Assembly: GCF_001937065.1 (NCBI RefSeq)
Contig: NZ_MOWR01000001.1
Coordinates: forward strand, 186,001-250,000
Direction of reading: 5' to 3'
Length of the DNA stretch: 64,000 nucleotides
Source: Streptococcus sp. 'caviae'
GTDB lineage: Bacteria; Bacillota; Bacilli; Lactobacillales; Streptococcaceae
Part shown: one piece after another, positions 36,898 through 44,597 of the stretch
How the letters are laid out: each line of letters starts with the position of its first letter
Position numbering within the stretch: the stretch's first letter is position 1
Made by a program: the position numbers and the translations under genes
Notes under the pieces: generated by a model
What the model was told of the DNA's origin: nothing
Seen by the model: only the letters and a program-made list of their open reading frames with translations
Databases searched by the model: none

Positions 36898-37440
36898 TTA
36901 ATCAAGCGTCTTGCTTAGAGTAACGCCCTGCTGCTTGCATACCCATGCAGTAGTGAGGTCCGTTACCCAGCCGCCGATAAAGTTCATAATCAGACCAACT
37001 AATAAATAGCGGATAGCCAGATCCATTTGACTGAGTCCCAGTGTCTTGATACCTGAGGCGATTCCCATCCAGACAAATAATTCGCCCGGGTTAATGTGAG
37101 GAAAGACCCCATTTGAGGTATGGCAGAACTGCATTTGTGAGGCTATATAGCTTGGTTTATAATATTCCGGCATGAAGCGGCCCATACTGATTGCCATTGG
37201 ATTTCCCAGCATGAAGGCTGAAATAAAGGGCAGAATCATATAACGGCTGACTGGATTTTTAGCAGAAATCTGAGCCAATCTGTTAACGCGTTCTTCTCCC
37301 AGCAAAGCAATGAGTGCGTTCATAGCTACCAAAAGCATCAAGACTACAGGAACAATTCCTGTCATCCAGCTGATAAAATTATCGCCGCCGGCCTGAAACA
37401 GCTTCATGAAACCTTCAGCAAATTTTGTAATATACTTCAT
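36898..37440 (-). CDS. srlA: PTS glucitol/sorbitol transporter IIC
   Basis: 180 residues with several membrane helices (GIVPVVLMLLVAMNALIAL, ISAFMLGNPMAISMGRFM), matching the SrlA/GutA component. The ribosome binding site (AAAAGGAG) lies at the very edge of a repeat element that fills the whole gap to srlM, so the repeat seems to supply the translation signal. Paralogue at 48359-48877. An 103-nt gap follows before srlE, with no clear structure. Confidence 0.93.
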   Translation of the reverse strand: MKYITKFAEGFMKLFQAGGDNFISWMTGIVPVVLMLLVAMNALIALLGEERVNRLAQISAKNPVSRYMILPFISAFMLGNPMAISMGRFMPEYYKPSYIASQMQFCHTSNGVFPHINPGELFVWMGIASGIKTLGLSQMDLAIRYLLVGLIMNFIGGWVTDLTTAWVCKQQGVTLSKTLD

Positions 37441-37454
37441 AACAAACTCCTTTT

Positions 37455-37775
37455 ATTAAGATACGGTAGAGGCTTGTTATCTAAGTGCTTCGCACTTGAT
37501 AACAAACGCCAATCACCATGGTGCATTGGCTACCTCTCCCGCTAACTTTGTTTGGTTAGTAAAATCGACTAACCAAACAAAGTGTCGCAAAGGGCGTTAA
37601 GAAAGCGAGAAGAAAATAGGAGTCTAACGCCATGAGCTCTGCGCATAAGGCAGGCTGTCTTTTTCTCGACGCTTTTAGCCCGTGTTCAATTAGTAAGATA
37701 CGGCAGAGGATTGTTTGTTATCTAAGTGCTCCGCACTTGATAACAAACGTCAATCACCATAGTGAATGGCTACCT
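37455..37775. repeat. Repeat family 2, copy A, inside the sorbitol operon
   Basis: Fills the gap between the srlM stop and the srlA ribosome binding site. Starts TTAAGATACGGTAGAGG. Contains TTGTTATCTAAGTGC/GCACTTGATAACAA, CCAATCACCATGG/GCATTGG and a 16-bp perfect inverted repeat ACTTTGTTTGGTTAGT (37545-37560) and ACTAACCAAACAAAGT (37568-37583). The TACGG-AGAGG-TTGTTATC unit is repeated at 37694-37775. The same family recurs at 54883-55236. Confidence 0.8.
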
Positions 37776-38255
37776 CTATGATTTTTTAAATTGCAGTTTA
37801 AGTCGGGCCAAGAGCAGTTTGGCATGCAGGCCGACATCAACCAAAGGCGCAGCCTTGGGCACATCTTTGTAAACACCGGCCTCTGTTCTTAAAAAGACTT
37901 CTCTGGCATCTTCAATAGCTGTCTGCAGCAGCTTATTTTCCTGACGAACCAGAGGATTATAGCTGTCAAAATAATGGATATCCTCGCCGATATAGGCTGG
38001 CATTTTTTTGAAGCGGGCGGCTACTGTTACACCCTGCATTTTTCGAGCATCTAAAACGCGGCCTTCCTTATCAAGAGCAAACATAACAATCGTGCCTGAT
38101 TTCACCTTGCCGGCTCTGCGGCCTATGGCTACGCGGCCCTGACGCCTCAAGACTGCATAAACTTGATTGAAATGCTTAATCTGCCTCAAGCCAAATATAA
38201 TCTGCAAAGCATAGGCAGCAAGCACCAAGCTTCCCAAAACAATCATAGCATTCAT
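37776..38255 (-). CDS. srlM: Glucitol operon activator GutM
   Basis: 159 residues with one N-terminal membrane helix (MIVLGSLVLAAYALQIIFG) and a basic cytoplasmic-looking body (RRQGRVAIGRRAGKVKSG). Matches the GutM/SrlM family, which assists expression of sorbitol PTS genes. Start codon overlaps the gutR stop by one base. A second, more diverged GutM is encoded at 50474-50845. Confidence 0.9.
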   Translation of the reverse strand: MNAMIVLGSLVLAAYALQIIFGLRQIKHFNQVYAVLRRQGRVAIGRRAGKVKSGTIVMFALDKEGRVLDARKMQGVTVAARFKKMPAYIGEDIHYFDSYNPLVRQENKLLQTAIEDAREVFLRTEAGVYKDVPKAAPLVDVGLHAKLLLARLKLQFKKS

Positions 38256-40120
38256 TAAAAAACTCCCTTCTGTTTGGTTAAAGCAATAAAATCCGCTTCA
38301 GTCTTTACCTTTCTCAGATCCTCTTTCAGATCATCATCGCCGGCAATTCTGAAAATATCGTCATAGAGTTCCAGCAATTCGCTTTCCATGCGAGACTCAA
38401 TTTCTTGGGGAATGGCTACCAGAAAGATGAACTCCACCATCTCATTGTTAACAGCAAGGCCATCTTCCGGCAGACCAAGCATCAAAATCGTTTTCCCCTG
38501 CAACTGATTTACCGTGTGAGGAAAGGCGATGCCGCTGCCAAAAACCGTTGATTGTTTTTCTTCCCGTTCCAAAATGCGCCGGCCAAAATCACCATCCACT
38601 AATTTTTTATCCTCTAAGAGGTCTGTCATCTGCCTCAAATAATCTTCATAGCTTGCAGATTTTGGCAGCCTGACAAACTGCAGGTTAATTGTTTTGAGGT
38701 TCTTTTGGTGATAGTGCTTGACCCGCTGCCATTCTTCGCGCAGCCATTGGTCATCAAATAAATTGGTAATATGGATAACAGGCGATTTCAACTTGCCGAA
38801 TTTCAGCGGAATTGTCGTAAAGATGGCAAAATAGTCATCATCTGCCCTTGGATTAAACCCTTCTTCTGAATACTGAACAATTTCAATGTCATGCCCCAGC
38901 ACCCGCATCAGCTGCCGGTAAATCATATTAGCCGTTCCCCTGCCTGTCGTACAGACAACAGCAATTTTACGTTTCTGCCCATCAGAAACCGGATCATTTT
39001 CGTGCAAAATCATCTCAAAATAAAGGGCCAGATAGCTCATTTCTGATTGCTCCATCTGATAGCCAAAATAACTTTTCAGCTCTTCGCCGGCGACCTTTGC
39101 CATTTCAAAAGCTAAAGGATATTTCTGCTGGATTTCCCCATGAAAAATATCATTAATCTGAACCCGGAAAATCAGCCGATTAATCAGAAATTTTAGATGT
39201 GTATGGATTTCAGCAAACAAGCGTTTTTCATCAAAGGTAAGCAGCAGTGTCTCCTTGATACGCTTGACCAAGCGCTGATAGAGAGTCTGTAAATCTTTGA
39301 TAGGCATCTGCTCATAGGTTAAGCCGTCAATAAACTGTGTGTTCAGCGGAAATACCAGAAAATCTTGTTCATACTGGCTCAGTGAAATCTGGTAAACCAT
39401 TTCCATATGATAAACCAGCGCTTCTGCAAAGGACGACTGCTTAACGCCGTTTGTATAATACTTGATGAAACCTTCCAGCGGCTTTCCCCGTTTGATGCGG
39501 GCTATCGTGATGGAAATAACCTTGGTCAGCAGTTCCTGCGTTTTTCTGGGAATTCTAAACTCCGTATATAAGTTTTCCAAAAACTGCAGTGTTTCATCAG
39601 TCAGCGTATCTGAATCAAAATAAGAATAGACATGGTGGATATAAAAGAGCCGCAGATTTAATTCTTCACCAACAATCTCCAAACCGTGGTTGGGCTTACC
39701 TATAATAGTAACATCATAGGCGCTGGCTAAATTTTTAACCTGTTTTAAGTCCTTATTGATTGTCGTTCGGCTGACACCGATGGATTCGGCCAAGTCATCA
39801 ATAAGAAGCGGCGAGGCGCTCTGTGTTAACTGTTTGATTAGGTAGGAACAGCGCTTGCTGGCAGAATTAAAGTCACTTTCTTTTCTGAGACTTCCCGCCA
39901 TAATATCCTCAAGTCTGTCATAATCATAAACTTCAAGAAAGAGCCGATTGTCTTTCTGCCTAATTTGAACATCAGCGTCCAGTAGATCATTAAGCTGCTC
40001 AATGCTATTTTGCAAGGTGTGCATGCTGACGTTAAGATCTGTCCGCAGATCTTCTAAAGTGACGCTGTGCTGTGCTGCTAAGGTATCTAAGATGCGATAC
40101 CAACGATTAACTAATGCCAC
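38255..40120 (-). CDS. gutR: PRD-containing PTS-controlled regulator of the sorbitol operon
   Basis: 621 residues. Two N-terminal helix-turn-helix segments (about 15-45 and 95-135, DDLAESIGVSRTTINKDLKQ) are followed by two PTS regulation domains (about 185-395). A IIB-like domain has the Cys-containing loop VVCTTGRGTANMIYRQLM, and a C-terminal IIA-like domain has the His site GSGIAFPHTVN. This is a BglG/MtlR-type activator whose activity is set by PTS phosphorylation. Located between srlD and srlM, it should control this operon. Gene symbol follows Gram-positive usage. Confidence 0.9.
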   Translation of the reverse strand: MALVNRWYRILDTLAAQHSVTLEDLRTDLNVSMHTLQNSIEQLNDLLDADVQIRQKDNRLFLEVYDYDRLEDIMAGSLRKESDFNSASKRCSYLIKQLTQSASPLLIDDLAESIGVSRTTINKDLKQVKNLASAYDVTIIGKPNHGLEIVGEELNLRLFYIHHVYSYFDSDTLTDETLQFLENLYTEFRIPRKTQELLTKVISITIARIKRGKPLEGFIKYYTNGVKQSSFAEALVYHMEMVYQISLSQYEQDFLVFPLNTQFIDGLTYEQMPIKDLQTLYQRLVKRIKETLLLTFDEKRLFAEIHTHLKFLINRLIFRVQINDIFHGEIQQKYPLAFEMAKVAGEELKSYFGYQMEQSEMSYLALYFEMILHENDPVSDGQKRKIAVVCTTGRGTANMIYRQLMRVLGHDIEIVQYSEEGFNPRADDDYFAIFTTIPLKFGKLKSPVIHITNLFDDQWLREEWQRVKHYHQKNLKTINLQFVRLPKSASYEDYLRQMTDLLEDKKLVDGDFGRRILEREEKQSTVFGSGIAFPHTVNQLQGKTILMLGLPEDGLAVNNEMVEFIFLVAIPQEIESRMESELLELYDDIFRIAGDDDLKEDLRKVKTEADFIALTKQKGVF

Positions 40121-40141
40121 CTTTCACCATCCTATAATTTT

Positions 40142-40942
40142 TTATCCGCGTGTCTTACCTCCGGCCACATTAATCGTCACGCCCGTAATATAACTTGAGC
40201 GCTGTGAAAGAAGATAAGCCACAAGATCAGCAACTTCGCTCAGTTTGCCGCTGCGGCCAAGCGGGGTCGTACTTGTGGAGGCATAGCCTGCACGAATGTC
40301 CTCAACCGTTTTGCCTCTAGTATAACCGAGTGCTTCCTCGTAGGCAAGCGTTCTCAACCCCGTTGCTTCCATAATACCTGGCGCCACTCCGACAACACGA
40401 ACATTGTGCTTACCCAACTCCTTAGCCCATGAACGGGTATAGCTGTAGACTGCAGCCTTGGTTGCTGCGTAAGCGCTCTGGCCTTCAGAGCCTTCAAGTC
40501 CTGCTTCTGAAGCCATGTTGATGATGACCCCTGCCTTCTTGTCAACAAGAACCCGGCCGACAGCCTGACTGACCAGATACAGTCCCTTTTGATTGATGCT
40601 GGTAATCTTATCAAAAACAGCGTCATCCAGTTCGTACTTGCCATGAGGGTCTTTAGGGTCAATTAAAAGCCGTGGGATATTGATGCCTGCATTATTGACA
40701 GCAGCATCAATGGTTCCAAACTTCTCGATCGTTGCTGCTACAGCAGCTTCCACCTGTTCACGAGAAGTGACATCTACCTTTTGAAACAAAAGGTTGTCAC
40801 GTTTAAGGTCATTGTCTGCAAGGTCAAAGTTTGCAACATTGACATCTAAGGCGAGCAGCTCTTCGACAATAGCTCGGCCAATCCCAGATGAAGCTCCTGT
40901 GACAACAACCGTTTTACCTGCAATATTTAACCAATCTGCCAT
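40142..40942 (-). CDS. srlD: Sorbitol-6-phosphate 2-dehydrogenase
   Basis: 266-residue short-chain dehydrogenase. NAD loop VTGASSGIGRA (14-24), NNAG (83-86), catalytic Ser145, Tyr158 and Lys162 (SAYAATK) are intact. It oxidises sorbitol-6-phosphate to fructose-6-phosphate. First gene of the sorbitol operon; a cre site overlaps its promoter. Function assigned from context plus SDR motifs. Confidence 0.92.
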   Translation of the reverse strand: MADWLNIAGKTVVVTGASSGIGRAIVEELLALDVNVANFDLADNDLKRDNLLFQKVDVTSREQVEAAVAATIEKFGTIDAAVNNAGINIPRLLIDPKDPHGKYELDDAVFDKITSINQKGLYLVSQAVGRVLVDKKAGVIINMASEAGLEGSEGQSAYAATKAAVYSYTRSWAKELGKHNVRVVGVAPGIMEATGLRTLAYEEALGYTRGKTVEDIRAGYASTSTTPLGRSGKLSEVADLVAYLLSQRSSYITGVTINVAGGKTRG

Positions 40943-40984
40943 TTTTTGTGACTCCTTTACCGTCTTGATTATTTTTGTGCTTTT

Positions 40985-41013
40985 ATTATAAAACGCTTAC
41001 AAAAAATAATTAA
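40985..41013 (-). promoter_or_regulatory. Sorbitol operon promoter with overlapping cre
   Basis: Minus strand TTAATT (41008-41013), 17 bp, TATAAT (40985-40990). TGTAAGCGTTTTAT (40988-41001) matches 12 of 14 cre positions and covers the spacer and -10, suggesting strong CcpA repression. The weak -35 fits an activator-dependent promoter. Confidence 0.7.
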
Positions 41014-41073
41014 GACAGTCTTTTTCCATGATTGGCAAAATTTTGTGTACTAATTAAAAAAATGAAAATAAAA

Positions 41074-41102
41074 AATCGACAACCTTTTAAAGATTATCGA
41101 TT
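41074..41102 (-). terminator. Terminator of the aldolase-TIM-yjbQ operon
   Basis: AATCGACAACC / GATTATCGATT (11 pairs including G-U), then TTTTTTATTTTC on the minus strand, 53 nt after the yjbQ stop. Confidence 0.7.
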
Positions 41103-41155
41103 AAGATTCACATGCTATGAAATCTAAAATAACAGCTGTCGGATTATTTATCTGC

Positions 41156-41677
41156 TTATTCTCCAAACACGGTTACTTGACACTTACGCGTACGCGCCCT
41201 CGTTTTATCATAATCAACAAAATAGAAATAACCCGTACTGCCTACTCCCAAATCAGCATTAGTCACATCCACAAGCTGACTGGAACCAATTAGAGTTGCT
41301 TTGAGATGTCCATCTCCATTCCAGAGAGCTCTCCGATCCCCACCTGGTAGATATTCTGACGCATTTGGCCAAGATTCTACAGCCTGATAGTGGGCTTCTC
41401 CTGGATAGATATAGGTAGCGGCACTGGTATGGTCTGGTACGATTTTTTCCAATACATGATTGAGATCGGCCTGCAAGGACTCATCCCCATCCTCTGTATA
41501 ATCATGGGCAAATTCTTCAAAGAAGACTGCACAGGTTGTATGAGGCGAAATCATGGCCAATAAACCATTTTGAATCCCACTTTCTTTGACGATTTCCCTA
41601 AGTTTTGGCGTAATATCAACATAGGTTGCTTTGCCAGCTTCTGTTTCGACGGTAAAGGTTGCCTTATGTAATTTCAT
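41156..41677 (-). CDS. yjbQ: YjbQ family protein (UPF0047)
   Basis: 173 residues. The family signature SPHTTCAVFFEEF is followed by DLNHVLEKIVPDH, GEAHYQAV and GSSQLVDVTNADLGVGSTG, giving the conserved His and Glu residues of the UPF0047 fold. Members have weak thiamine-phosphate synthase activity, but the real role is unsettled. Members also occur beside sugar aldolase genes, as here: the gene follows the TIM-like isomerase by 11 nt. In this context a role on a small sugar phosphate is plausible. Confidence 0.9.
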   Translation of the reverse strand: MKLHKATFTVETEAGKATYVDITPKLREIVKESGIQNGLLAMISPHTTCAVFFEEFAHDYTEDGDESLQADLNHVLEKIVPDHTSAATYIYPGEAHYQAVESWPNASEYLPGGDRRALWNGDGHLKATLIGSSQLVDVTNADLGVGSTGYFYFVDYDKTRARTRKCQVTVFGE

Positions 41678-41688
41678 TTGACTTCTCC

Positions 41689-42381
41689 TTATGCTTTACT
41701 GGCTTTGACAGCCGCTTCCACCATATCGCGTAGCATTTGTTTGGGATCCGGTGCCCCAGTTATGCCACTGGTACAACCTGTTCCGTCTGCACCCAGTTCA
41801 ATGACATTGTATACATCTTGTGCGCTGGAGATTCCTGCTGCCTGCATGACGAGGGTATTCGGAGATACTGCCTTGATAGCTTCGTTGGTGCTGGTGACAT
41901 AGGAAGCATCACTGGTATTGCCCGTACCAATTAATTCGGTTGGCTCACAAAGAATAATATCTGGTTCAAGAGTAGCAATTGCACGCGCCTCCTTGAGTGA
42001 ATCCGCACATACCACTGTCACTATATCCAATTCATTAGCCCGTTCAACAGCCTTGACCAATTCACTAAAGGTCAATGGGCGCTCTGCATGATTTAAGAAG
42101 GTTGCCTGTGCTCCTGCTGCCTTGACAGCTTCTGGAAGGACATAGCCCATCCCACGCCCTAGCTTGATGCCATCCATATGCTGGGCTGATACGATTGCCT
42201 TATCTGTCACTGCTGCAACACGACTAATATCCGCAAATGGGCAAGTGACAAAGACAGACGCTTCTGGATACTGAACAGCCATTTCTTCTGCGACTTTCGC
42301 CATCTCCACAATGTCAGCCCCAAAAAGATAGGATTTTGGATTGAACATGAAAAATGGGGCTTTTACTGTTACTTTACTCAT
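41689..42381 (-). CDS. Triosephosphate isomerase-like protein (tetrulose/ketose phosphate isomerase?)
   Basis: 230 residues. A TIM-family protein with the three catalytic residues kept: K16 with N14 (FNPKSYL), H98 (LNHAERP) and E146 (CEPTELIGTG). Sequence around them differs from housekeeping TpiA (for example NHAERP for the usual GHSERR), so it is a paralogue with a different substrate. Related TIM paralogues (EryH/LerI type) isomerise erythrulose phosphate. It lies between a class II aldolase and yjbQ, 9-11 nt apart. Confidence 0.8.
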   Translation of the reverse strand: MSKVTVKAPFFMFNPKSYLFGADIVEMAKVAEEMAVQYPEASVFVTCPFADISRVAAVTDKAIVSAQHMDGIKLGRGMGYVLPEAVKAAGAQATFLNHAERPLTFSELVKAVERANELDIVTVVCADSLKEARAIATLEPDIILCEPTELIGTGNTSDASYVTSTNEAIKAVSPNTLVMQAAGISSAQDVYNVIELGADGTGCTSGITGAPDPKQMLRDMVEAAVKASKA

Positions 42382-42390
42382 AATATTCTC

Positions 42391-43224
42391 CTATATTTTT
42401 TGCGTTCCAAATACATCATAATAATGCTCTAAAACAGCTTCCATCGCTTTTTCTGCCGCCTTACGCGAAACGATATAATCATCTGTATCGGTTTCTTTGA
42501 GCGCCTTTTGAGCTGCTACGATAAAGTCCGTATAGATATTGATTTTGGTGATGCCTTCACGGGCACAGCGGCCAAGATTCTCATCACCAGAAGAAGAACC
42601 GCCATGCAAGACTAGGGGAACAGTGGTCAATTCCGCAATTTCATGTAGACGATCAAAATTGATGTTTGGAGTTCCCTTATAAACACCATGGGCCGTACCG
42701 ATGGACACCGCCAAGGAATCTACATTGGTCGCTGCCATAAAGGCTTGCACATCACCAACCTCTGTATACACTGAGTCCGTTAATTCTGCTGCCTCTGATG
42801 TATCATTTGCTCCCACGTGCCCCAATTCTGCTTCAACTACAATGCCTCTTTCGTGAGCATATTCCACCACTTTTTGTGTGATGGCAATATTGTCTTCAAA
42901 GGATTCTTGCGAAGCATCAATCATAACAGAGGTAAACCCTAAGTCAATCGCACGTTTGATAAAGTCAAAATCCGCACCGTGGTCAAGGTGCAAAACGATT
43001 GGCACCGATACTGAGTCCGCATAATAGTTCCCAATTGCCGCCGCCTCTTCTAACGAAAGGATCGAAGAATGAGACTGTGCATAAGCCAAGAGCAGAGGCA
43101 ATCCTCGGCGCTCTGCTACTGTCACATAAGCACGTGCCGAATCCGAATCAATAAAATTCGCATGGGGAATAGCAAAATTCTCGCTTTTCGCCACCTCGTA
43201 AAGATATTTTGAACCCACTTTCAT
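42391..43224 (-). CDS. Class II fructose-bisphosphate aldolase family protein
   Basis: 277 residues, zinc-dependent aldolase. Catalytic Asp and Zn His are in VLHLDHGADFDFI, the second metal site is in VEAELGHVGANDT, GTAHGVYKG and LVLHGGSSSG are the further ligand and phosphate loops, and KINIYTDF is near the C-terminus. It cleaves a ketose phosphate to dihydroxyacetone phosphate and an aldehyde. Specificity (fructose, tagatose or another ketose) cannot be told. First gene of a three-gene operon divergent from a SorC regulator. Confidence 0.92.
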   Translation of the reverse strand: MKVGSKYLYEVAKSENFAIPHANFIDSDSARAYVTVAERRGLPLLLAYAQSHSSILSLEEAAAIGNYYADSVSVPIVLHLDHGADFDFIKRAIDLGFTSVMIDASQESFEDNIAITQKVVEYAHERGIVVEAELGHVGANDTSEAAELTDSVYTEVGDVQAFMAATNVDSLAVSIGTAHGVYKGTPNINFDRLHEIAELTTVPLVLHGGSSSGDENLGRCAREGITKINIYTDFIVAAQKALKETDTDDYIVSRKAAEKAMEAVLEHYYDVFGTQKI

Positions 43225-43311
43225 AGATTCTCCTTTCTGTTTTAAAATGATATTTTTCTAACTTGATTATAGCATTTGCTTTTTCCATATGAAAATTATT
43301 TTTCAATCATA

Positions 43312-43341
43312 TTTTACATTTGTAAAAACAAGCGATATAAT
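43312..43341 (+). promoter_or_regulatory. Promoter and operator between the aldolase operon and its regulator
   Basis: Plus-strand promoter TTTACA (43313-43318), 17 bp, TATAAT (43336-43341). The palindrome TTTTAC-ATTT-GTAAAA (43312-43327) covers the -35. A divergent minus-strand TATAAT lies near 43266-43271. The palindrome is a likely site for the SorC protein encoded next. Confidence 0.7.
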
Positions 43342-43369
43342 AGAAAGAAAACTAAGGATTTTTTAACAC

Positions 43370-44311
43370 ATGACAGACCGTAATCAGCTGATGTACCAAG
43401 TTTCTCGTCTTTTTTACGAAAAAGAAAAAACACAAACTGAAATCGCTCATCTTCTCCAGTTGAGCCGTCCCACTATTGCCAGTCTACTCAAAGACGCAAA
43501 ACAAAAAGGAATTGTCCGCATCACCATTTCCCCTCAGCATTCTTCCACTATTGAAATGGAGCATCAGCTTTGTGAAAAATATAATCTGCAAACTGTTCGT
43601 ATTACCCCAAGTGGAAATTCAGATAATCAGAGCAAAATTCACATCGGGCAGGCACTTGCCGATTTCATCGAACATCGGGCCTACGATCTTTCCTCTATTG
43701 GGATTGGTTGGGGGTCCACACTCTATGAATTCATCCAAGCTGCTCATCCGATGCCCTACCAGCACCTCTCGATTGTTCCGCTAATGGGAGGAGCAAGTGT
43801 CGAATCTCTCCATCTTCACTCCAACCACCTTTGTTTTCAATTAGCTGAAAAATATCAAGCTTCTGTCAGTTATTATTATGCTCCAGCTATTGCTGATACA
43901 GCCCTGCAAAAGGAGGAACTTATGCATTCCTCCTTTATTAAAAAATCTCATAAAAAAGCTTTAGCAGTAGATTTAGCACTTGTCAGCATTGGAAATCCTG
44001 CTTTATCTTCTACCTACAAGCAACTAGGAGTTGTTTCTCCAGAAGATGAAGCTGACATTCATCAAAAAAAAGTCATCGGGGATGCACTTGCTACTTTCTA
44101 TGATCAAAACGGAGAAAGTACTGATACTAATTTAAGTAAGCGAATGGTCGGCATCACTCTTGAAGAATTGGAAATGATGAACGAAGTCGCTATTCTGGCT
44201 TCAGGCATTTCAAAGGCTCCTAGCCTCTTTGCCCTCCTACAAAAAGGTTGTGTTGACCATATTATTATTGATCAAAGTGTGGCAGATTATCTACTTGCAA
44301 AAGACTATTAA
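43370..44311 (+). CDS. SorC/DeoR-type sugar-binding transcriptional regulator
   Basis: 313 residues. N-terminal HTH (KTQTEIAHLLQLSRPTIASL, about 22-41) and a C-terminal sugar-phosphate-binding domain of the SorC family with GIGWGSTLYEF, PLMGGASVESLHLHSN, ALVSIGNPALSS and the ending GCVDHIIIDQSVADYLL. It is transcribed divergently from the aldolase-TIM-yjbQ operon and probably controls it in response to a phosphorylated intermediate. Paralogue at 49098-50051. Confidence 0.9.
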   Translation: MTDRNQLMYQVSRLFYEKEKTQTEIAHLLQLSRPTIASLLKDAKQKGIVRITISPQHSSTIEMEHQLCEKYNLQTVRITPSGNSDNQSKIHIGQALADFIEHRAYDLSSIGIGWGSTLYEFIQAAHPMPYQHLSIVPLMGGASVESLHLHSNHLCFQLAEKYQASVSYYYAPAIADTALQKEELMHSSFIKKSHKKALAVDLALVSIGNPALSSTYKQLGVVSPEDEADIHQKKVIGDALATFYDQNGESTDTNLSKRMVGITLEELEMMNEVAILASGISKAPSLFALLQKGCVDHIIIDQSVADYLLAKDY

Positions 44312-44321
44312 AAAAGAAAAC

Positions 44322-44520
44322 GGGGCAGAAGTCAGAATTCTAAAGGAAGCGATTTTACAACCTTACCTCAGCATACATACTGTTGATTCGAATAACCGCT
44401 AACGCTTACCATCAATCAACAGTAGCTCATTAGTGCTAAAGTAACTAATAAATTATGCAAGTAAAATTCTAAGTTAACTAAGGTTACCAGGTTTCTTCCA
44501 ACCACTGCGTTTGCAAGTAA
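44322..44520. repeat. Repeat family 3, diverged copy B
   Basis: Shares ordered blocks with 29508-29839: CTGTTGATTC/ATCAATCAACAG, AGCTCATTAGTGCTAAAGTA against GGTTCATTGGTGCTAAAGCA, CTAAGTTAACTAAGGTTA against CTAAGTTGACCTAGCCAA, and CCAACCACTGCGT at the right. It fills the gap between the SorC gene and the xfp terminator. Confidence 0.65.
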
Positions 44521-44528
44521 AATTACAA

Positions 44529-44568
44529 AAATACAGGAAGCTGAGAAAGTTGTCAGCCCCCTGTATTT
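44529..44568 (-). terminator. xfp terminator
   Basis: AAATACAGG / CCTGTATTT with an inner CTGA/TCAG stem, then TTGTAATTTT on the minus strand. Confidence 0.75.
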
Positions 44569-44597
44569 GTAGTTAATGACTTTTGTGCTAGTGCAGC

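Noticed and set aside
41074..41102. Hairpin as part of the sorbitol promoter region
   Set aside because: It is oriented with a T run for the yjbQ transcript and lies upstream of the sorbitol -35.
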